A stretch of DNA of 64,000 nucleotides from Thalassolituus maritimus (lineage in GTDB: Bacteria; Pseudomonadota; Gammaproteobacteria; Pseudomonadales; Oceanobacteraceae). This document shows, piece by piece, positions 59,542-64,000 of this stretch (position 1 is its first letter; each line of letters opens with the position of its first letter). The stretch covers positions 103,838 to 167,837 of the forward strand of contig CAJWBH010000009.1 of NCBI GenBank assembly GCA_913019975.1, given 5' to 3'. Under the pieces are notes generated by a model. That model was not told where the DNA came from. It searched no databases and saw nothing but the letters and a program-made list of their open reading frames with translations. A program made the position numbers and the translations under genes.

Positions 59542-60261
59542 ATGAAAGAAACCAGCGTTACTCGTTTGAGAGCCCGACAGAAGGCGCTTTCACGCCGCGA
59601 ATTCCTGGCCCGTGGTAGTAAACTTTCCCGGTGTGACGACTGCCTGTTGTCAGTGCGCCTGTGTGTCTGTGGACAGCGACCGGAGTCAGTTGCCGGTATT
59701 GCCGTTTGCCTTATCTACTATCAGGGTGAGGTCTTCAAGCCGAGCAATACGGGGCGGTTGATTGCAGATGTGCTCGAAGACAACCATGCCTTTCAATGGA
59801 CGAGAACTGAGCCAGACAAAGATATGTTGGCGCTGCTCTCTGATCCGGCATACGCCCCCGTGATTGTTTTTCCGTATGAGTACGTTGAGGTAGAGCGCCA
59901 GCTGCGCGAAGAGCGAACTTTGGCAGAGTACATTGATGGACGAACGCCGCTTCTGATTTTTCTCGATGGCACCTGGCGCGAAGCGCGTAAGATGTACAGA
60001 AGTCCCTGGCTCGAATCGTTGCCGGTGATAGCCGTAGAGCCAGAAGCTCTGTCTGAGTATCGCCTGCGTGTTGCGGTGCGCGATCATCAATTGGGAACTG
60101 CCGAAGTTGCAATCCCCTTGCTGGAACGCCTTGGTCACCGGGAGGCAGCGCGTCGTTTACAGGCGTATTTTGATGTCTTCCGGGAGAATTATCTGGCAGG
60201 GCGCTCGAATAAATTCCCTGCTAATGAGAAGAGCGATTCAGCTCCGTCTTCAGAAAACTGA
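59542..60261 (+). CDS. DTW-domain tRNA-uridine aminocarboxypropyltransferase
   Basis: A 239-residue protein of the DTW/TapT family, which adds the 3-amino-3-carboxypropyl group from SAM to tRNA uridine (acp3U). The N-terminal zinc-like cysteine cluster is CDDCLLSVRLCVC, then LIYYQGEVFKPSNTGRLIAD with the conserved E-x3-SNTGR, and the DxTW motif as LDGTWREARKMYRS. The family end SEYRLRV...LGTAEVA is present. The ATG at 59542 gives an arginine-rich start. Followed 60 bp later by a YebC-family gene. Confidence 0.88.
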   Translation: MKETSVTRLRARQKALSRREFLARGSKLSRCDDCLLSVRLCVCGQRPESVAGIAVCLIYYQGEVFKPSNTGRLIADVLEDNHAFQWTRTEPDKDMLALLSDPAYAPVIVFPYEYVEVERQLREERTLAEYIDGRTPLLIFLDGTWREARKMYRSPWLESLPVIAVEPEALSEYRLRVAVRDHQLGTAEVAIPLLERLGHREAARRLQAYFDVFRENYLAGRSNKFPANEKSDSAPSSEN

Positions 60262-60321
60262 CAATCCCGACGCCTGCGGGTACAATCGGCTTTTTTAAAT
60301 CAGCCACAAGAAGCAATTCCT

Positions 60322-61041
60322 ATGGGCCGCGCGTATCAGAACCGTAAAGAATCAATGGCCAAAACGGCCGCTGCAAAAACCAAAGTCTACTCCAAGTATG
60401 GCCGTGAGATTTATGTAACGGCCAAAGCCGGTGGTACAGACCCTTCAGGTAACCTGGCTCTGCGTTCATTGATTGACCGCGCGAAGAAAGATCAGGTGCC
60501 AAGCCACGTGATCGAGAAAGCACTGGATAAAGCCAGTGGCGGAACCGGCGAAGACTTCCAGCCGGCTCTTTATGAGGGTATTGCTCCGGGCGGTGCCATG
60601 GTGCTGATCAGCGCACTGACCGATAACGCCAACCGTACCTTCGGTGAGATCCGTGGTGTGTTCTCGAAGTGTAAGGCCAAGCTGGGTACACAAGGCTCTG
60701 TGTCGCACATGTTCGACCACCGTGCCATGTTCGTATTTGCCGGTGACGACGAAGAAGCGGCACTCGAAGCCCTGATGATGGCCGACGTCGATGTGTCTGA
60801 CATCGAGTGCGAAGATGGCATGATCACTGTTCTTGTTCCACCGACCGAGTTCTTTAAAACCAAGACGGCTCTGCAGGAAATGAACCCGGATATCGACTTC
60901 GAAGTTGAAGAAATTACTTATCTGCCAACGATGGAACACCCGATAGCAGGGGATGACGTTGAACAGTTTGAGCGTTTCGCAGGGTTAATTAATGACCTCG
61001 AAGACGTTCAGGAAATCTACCACAACGGTTCATTTGAATAA
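60322..61041 (+). CDS. YebC/PmpR-family protein (YeeN-like)
   Basis: A 239-residue protein of the YebC family: [32 protein letters not shown] opens it, followed by [21 protein letters not shown] and [30 protein letters not shown]. The short form of the N-terminus (MGRAYQNRK, not MAGHSKWAN) places it in the YeeN branch. Members were described as transcriptional regulators and, more recently, as helping ribosomes through proline-rich stretches. Length is typical. A UUCG-type terminator follows. Confidence 0.92.
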   Translation: MGRAYQNRKESMAKTAAAKTKVYSKYGREIYVTAKAGGTDPSGNLALRSLIDRAKKDQVPSHVIEKALDKASGGTGEDFQPALYEGIAPGGAMVLISALTDNANRTFGEIRGVFSKCKAKLGTQGSVSHMFDHRAMFVFAGDDEEAALEALMMADVDVSDIECEDGMITVLVPPTEFFKTKTALQEMNPDIDFEVEEITYLPTMEHPIAGDDVEQFERFAGLINDLEDVQEIYHNGSFE

Positions 61042-61081
61042 GCCGTATGTTGGACAGATGATTGGCTAGTTAGTAGGTTAG

Positions 61082-61108
61082 AAACGGGAGCTTCGGCTCC
61101 CGTTTTTT
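61082..61108 (+). terminator. Intrinsic terminator with UUCG tetraloop
   Basis: AACGGGAGC-TTCG-GCTCCCGTT followed by T-run, 40 bp after the YebC-family stop. Confidence 0.93.
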
Positions 61109-61212
61109 GTGGGTGTCCATAGCCACCGATTCCTGTGAGGGAGTTGTCACTAAGCTGAAATAATTCTCGGTCATCCTGCGTCACTGATAAATATGTGACT
61201 CTGGGGAAGACG

Positions 61213-63144
61213 ATGAAAACATCTCTGACAGCGCCCGCATTGAAGATCATTGTGCCTGCGATTCTCGCAGCGACTCTGGCAGCGTGCGGCGGCGACGATA
61301 GTAACAACAGTAATAACAACGCAAATACGGATACCAATACCGACACGAACACAGATGCAGGTAGCGAAACCAATAACAGCCCTAAGCTGGCGGATCTTGG
61401 AATCGAGTGTGAAACCGTTACGACGGCAACCGATACCTCCGTGGCGGGCACTCTTGAGCTGTCAGTGGTTGATACCTATGTGTCTGGCAATGAGTTCGAT
61501 ACGGCGTCTGCTGAGATCGTTTCGTACGACAAGTGCTCCGACAAACTGTATGTCGTGAACGCAGAAGACGCGACCGTTGACGTCCTCTCTCTGGCGCAGA
61601 CCACAAGCGCGCCAAGTAAGCACGGCACGATCAACCTTTCTGCTGCAGCCACTGCGGCGGGTATAGAAATTGGCGCGGCTAACAGTGTGTCGGCGAAACA
61701 GGGTCTGGTAGCCGTGGCCATCGAAGCGGCAACTAAGCAGGACGCTGGCCTGATTGCTCTGTACCGCTCCGATACTCTGGAATTGATTGGTACTTACACG
61801 GCGGGTGCTCTCCCAGATATGGTGACCCTCTCTGAGGATGCACGTTACATCCTGACCGCTAACGAAGGTGAGCCAAGCGGTGATTACACCAATGACCCTG
61901 AAGGTTCTGTCACTATCGTTGATCTGCAGAACGGTTTTGGCCCGGATGACGCCGTTGTCTCTCAGGTCAGCTTTGCAGACTTTAATGTCGGTGGTAGCCG
62001 TGCCGATGAAGTCCCTGCAAGTGTACGTCTGCCTGGGCCTGCGGGCACCACAGTTGCACAGGATCTGGAGCCTGAGTATCTGGCATTAAACGCCGATGCT
62101 TCTATTGCCTGGGTAGCTATGCAGGAAAACAACGCGGTCGCCATTATTGATGTGGCTGACGCTCGTGTTGAGGGAATGAAGGGGCTGGGTAAAAAGTCCT
62201 GGAATTCAGCGTCGGGCAATGAGCTGGATGCATCTAACAAAGACGACGGCACGGGTGAGTTCGCCAGCTACGAGCAGCTGGTGGGCCTGTATATGCCAGA
62301 CACCATCGTCAGCGTAGAGATCGACGGCGCGACCTACATCCTTACCGCTAACGAAGGCGACGGTCGTGAGTACATCTACGAGACGACTCAGCAGGCCTGT
62401 GATGCTGCTGGTCATGAGTGGGATGGCGATGACTTCGCACCGGGTGGTGAAGATGAAGACGCTGATGCCTACGCCAACGAAGAAGACGATTGCATCTCGT
62501 GGATTGATGAAGCCCGTGGTGGTGATATCGAAGAGCTGGTTGCAGAAGCACATCCTCTTAAGGCGGCTCTGGATGACAATGATCAACTGAAGCGTATCAA
62601 AGTAACGATGGATCAGGCGGAATACGCAGCCGGTGATGACATCGTGACCTTCGGTGCCCGTTCATTCTCGATCTGGGACGCAGCAGGCGACCTCGTTTAT
62701 GACAGTGGTGATGTGATTGCCCAAAAAGTATTCGATACAGATCCAGAGGACTTTAACTCGACGAACGACGAGAACGACTCAGGCGACAACCGATCTGATG
62801 ACAAAGGTACTGAACCAGAAGCGATCGAAGTTGCGCAGATTGGTGATCGTTTCTTTGCGTTCGTTGGTCTGGAGCGTCAGGGTGGCGTAATGGTGTTCGA
62901 CATTACTGACCCAACTGAGCCTGTGTATCAGAGCTATCTGAACAACCGCGACTTTGATGCACCTGTCTGCACTGTGGTCGATGGTACAGAGTGCGACAAC
63001 GACACTTACAGTGTTGATGCGGGTGATCTTGGCCCTGAGTCTATTGAGTACTTTACTCGTGAAGGAAAGCACTTCATTGCAGTCGGTAATGAAGTCAGCG
63101 GTACGACGACCGTTTACTCAATCGCTTTTCAGGATATCCGATAA
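61213..63144 (+). CDS. Choice-of-anchor I family lipoprotein (beta-propeller-like)
   Basis: A 643-residue predicted lipoprotein. The start is ATG at 61213 (MKTSLTAPALKIIVP) behind GGGGAAGACG; the GTG at 61195 is less likely. Lipobox LAAC, Cys25, then an Asn/Asp/Thr-rich tether. The body has the repeated features of 'choice-of-anchor I' proteins: YDKCSDKLYVVNAEDATVDVL, SEDARYILTANEGEPSGDY, YILTANEGDGREYIYE, GLERQGGVMVFDITDPTEPVY. These are beta-propeller blades, related to alkaline-phosphatase-like and esterase-like secreted proteins. It contains several acidic loops (DDFAPGGEDEDADAYANEE) that may bind calcium. Function unknown; surface or outer-membrane location is inferred. Confidence 0.85.
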   Translation: MKTSLTAPALKIIVPAILAATLAACGGDDSNNSNNNANTDTNTDTNTDAGSETNNSPKLADLGIECETVTTATDTSVAGTLELSVVDTYVSGNEFDTASAEIVSYDKCSDKLYVVNAEDATVDVLSLAQTTSAPSKHGTINLSAAATAAGIEIGAANSVSAKQGLVAVAIEAATKQDAGLIALYRSDTLELIGTYTAGALPDMVTLSEDARYILTANEGEPSGDYTNDPEGSVTIVDLQNGFGPDDAVVSQVSFADFNVGGSRADEVPASVRLPGPAGTTVAQDLEPEYLALNADASIAWVAMQENNAVAIIDVADARVEGMKGLGKKSWNSASGNELDASNKDDGTGEFASYEQLVGLYMPDTIVSVEIDGATYILTANEGDGREYIYETTQQACDAAGHEWDGDDFAPGGEDEDADAYANEEDDCISWIDEARGGDIEELVAEAHPLKAALDDNDQLKRIKVTMDQAEYAAGDDIVTFGARSFSIWDAAGDLVYDSGDVIAQKVFDTDPEDFNSTNDENDSGDNRSDDKGTEPEAIEVAQIGDRFFAFVGLERQGGVMVFDITDPTEPVYQSYLNNRDFDAPVCTVVDGTECDNDTYSVDAGDLGPESIEYFTREGKHFIAVGNEVSGTTTVYSIAFQDIR

Positions 63145-63160
63145 ACGTTAGCGAATAAGA

Positions 63161-63194
63161 AGCCCGGCTGTCGGATGGCAGTCGGGCTTTTTAT
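63161..63194 (+). terminator. Intrinsic terminator of the choice-of-anchor gene
   Basis: AGCCCGgCTG...CAGTCGGGCT with an 8-nt loop, followed by five T then ATTTT. It lies about 17 bp past the stop. Confidence 0.85.
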
Positions 63195-63221
63195 TTTAGG
63201 GTATCCGGATTATCTGGTTGC

Positions 63222-63628
63222 TATGCGAAATTGAAAGGTGGGCGACAAGCAAAACTCACAACGGATTAACTGGTTGATAGGCCCTACATAACCACACTTG
63301 AAGCACCGTGAGGTGTCGGGATGGGCGAACAGGAGTCAGCAGAGGCCATATTAGGCTCTCTAACCAAGAGCTGAAGGGCTGAACCTGTCACGAGTGGATA
63401 GTTGACCACTCTCTGATGTGTACGAGCAGAAGCCTCCCCGGAGGGCTCTCGATAACTGTATGGCGGGCCGGAAGCCCAAAGACTGTCGAAGCGCTCAGAG
63501 CACACAGGCGAGCGAATTCAGCGGAACGAAGCTCAGCCCGATAATGGGGGACAGGAACCGCCGTGGTACGGATCCGTTTGCCCGGTGGTGTGAGAGGACG
63601 GGGGAGGCGACTCCCCCTCCTACTCGAT
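63222..63628 (+). mobile_element. ORF-less group II intron (remnant)
   Basis: About 410 nt with no gene but with strong RNA structure. It begins near a TGCG (a GTGCG-type 5' end), passes GCGACAAGCAAAACTC and GAAGCACCGTGAGGTG, then GGCGGGCCGGAAGCCC, and ends with GTGGTACGGATCC, GGTGGTGTGAGAGGACG, a GGGGGAGGCGACTCCCCC hairpin and CTCCTACTCGAT. The last elements look like domain V and domain VI followed by the usual TACTCGAT-type 3' end of bacterial group II introns. The reverse transcriptase/maturase that normally sits in domain IV is absent. A short frame at 63418-63675 reads through the intron and is not a gene. Boundaries are approximate. Confidence 0.55.
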
Positions 63629-63778
63629 TCTGCCCCGCCCTGAATAGAGTTCATCTGAAGTTTCTGTGTACATAGCTATCTGGCAATAATCAATTCCTGA
63701 AAAAGGGGCGCACCGACGCGCACGTGGAGTCGTCTGGCAGTCTGTCGGGATTAGGTTGTTAGGTCTCTCATAGCCAGA

Positions 63779-63802
63779 AAACCCCGGTTGGAAACCGGGG
63801 CT
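63779..63802 (-). terminator. Intrinsic terminator of the minus-strand receptor
   Basis: AACCCCGGTT-GG-AAACCGGGGCT; on the minus strand the hairpin CCCCGGTT/AACCGGGG is followed by TTTT. It lies about 62 bp past the stop of the TonB-dependent receptor. Confidence 0.85.
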
Positions 63803-63862
63803 ATGACAGAGAGGGAATGCAAAGGCGAACTCGCCGCCGATCAGTTGGCCTTGGGTTGTTGA

Positions 63863-64000
63863 TCAGAAATTAACGCTGATCCCCAGTGAAGCGGTGCGCG
63901 GCAGGTTAGCCATGGCGCCATCGGGCAAACGTGCAACAATTTGCCGTTCATCGAACAGGTTGTCCACTTTCAGGAAGACATCGGCACTGGCGGTCAGCGC
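63863..64000 (-). CDS. TonB-dependent receptor, C-terminal end only
   Basis: The final 45 residues of a gene that begins beyond the right edge. The sequence DVFLKVDNLFDERQIVARL, then MANLPRTASLGISVNF, is the standard end of a TonB-dependent outer-membrane receptor: a V-x-N-L-F-D-[EK] turn before the last strands and a terminal Phe. The ligand cannot be told from this fragment. A minus-strand terminator follows. Confidence 0.85.
   Translation of the reverse strand, partial: ALTASADVFLKVDNLFDERQIVARLPDGAMANLPRTASLGISVNF

Noticed and set aside
63418-63675. An 85-codon frame (MYEQKPPRRALDNC...)
   Set aside because: It lies inside the group II intron-like RNA; such frames are often annotated by mistake in these introns.
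1-64000. CRISPR arrays, tRNA or rRNA genes, transposase genes, integrase
   Set aside because: Looked for by eye; no regularly spaced repeats, cloverleaf-like segments or recombinase motifs were found. Short tRNA-like structures could still be missed without a search tool.

Overview
The window looks like a chromosomal segment of a marine gammaproteobacterium of the Pseudomonadales/Oceanospirillales type. The evidence is gene order and gene families: an engB / cytochrome c / dsbA / exonuclease / GGDEF block, polA-DUF2782-thrB, prlC-yheV next to a gamma-carbonic anhydrase, LpoB with COG3014 and LPP20 lipoproteins, plus several TonB-dependent receptors, a TRAP transporter and many large secreted lipoproteins. 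The genus is not determined. Most of it is ordinary housekeeping DNA with accessory genes between the conserved blocks.

Layout. 1-3.7 kb: a subtilisin-like protease (cut by the window edge), a DUF5666 lipoprotein and an outer-membrane barrel. 3.7-10.6 kb: glmS, a diguanylate cyclase, an EEP-family phosphatase/nuclease, dsbA, cytochromes c4 and c5, and engB. 10.6-17.6 kb: an accessory insert between engB and polA. It holds a secreted alpha/beta hydrolase, a candidate small RNA with two C-rich loops, a Tat-exported GMC oxidoreductase, two complete toxin-antitoxin modules in divergent orientation, a yefM antitoxin followed by what looks like the tail of a deleted yoeB, and an AHH-type nuclease overlapping an Imm11-like immunity gene. 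17.6-24.5 kb: polA, DUF2782, thrB, a zinc metallopeptidase and two short-chain dehydrogenases.

24.8-29.0 kb, minus strand: a thiamine-salvage operon. A TPP riboswitch precedes a TonB-dependent receptor, a single-domain YkoF-like protein, a PnuC-family inner-membrane transporter and an APH-fold (thiamine kinase-like) phosphotransferase. Together these would take thiamine across the outer membrane, across the inner membrane and trap it by phosphorylation. 29.1-41 kb: htpX, a minimal condensation-superfamily acyltransferase, a MASE1-CHASE hybrid histidine kinase, a frameshifted fatty-acid desaturase, the LPP20 / LpoB / COG3014 lipoproteins around a decayed secreted-repeat gene, an alpha/beta hydrolase and a frameshifted porin-like gene.

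41-53 kb: yheV-prlC, a gamma-carbonic anhydrase, a vanadium haloperoxidase-family protein, a fused TRAP permease flanked by two near-identical terminators, and a 1,607-residue lipoprotein with two kinds of internal repeat. 53-64 kb: a response regulator, lipoprotein and histidine kinase cluster, gdhA with an in-frame stop at codon 10, a PNPOx-family protein, a DTW-domain tRNA modifier, a YebC-family protein, a choice-of-anchor lipoprotein, an apparent ORF-less group II intron, and the C-terminus of another TonB-dependent receptor.

Five coding lesions (four indels and one nonsense codon) occur between 34.6 and 58.8 kb, at least two of the indels at T runs. They may be real decay or assembly error; this should be settled before anyone builds on them. 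No CRISPR array, tRNA, rRNA or transposase gene was seen.
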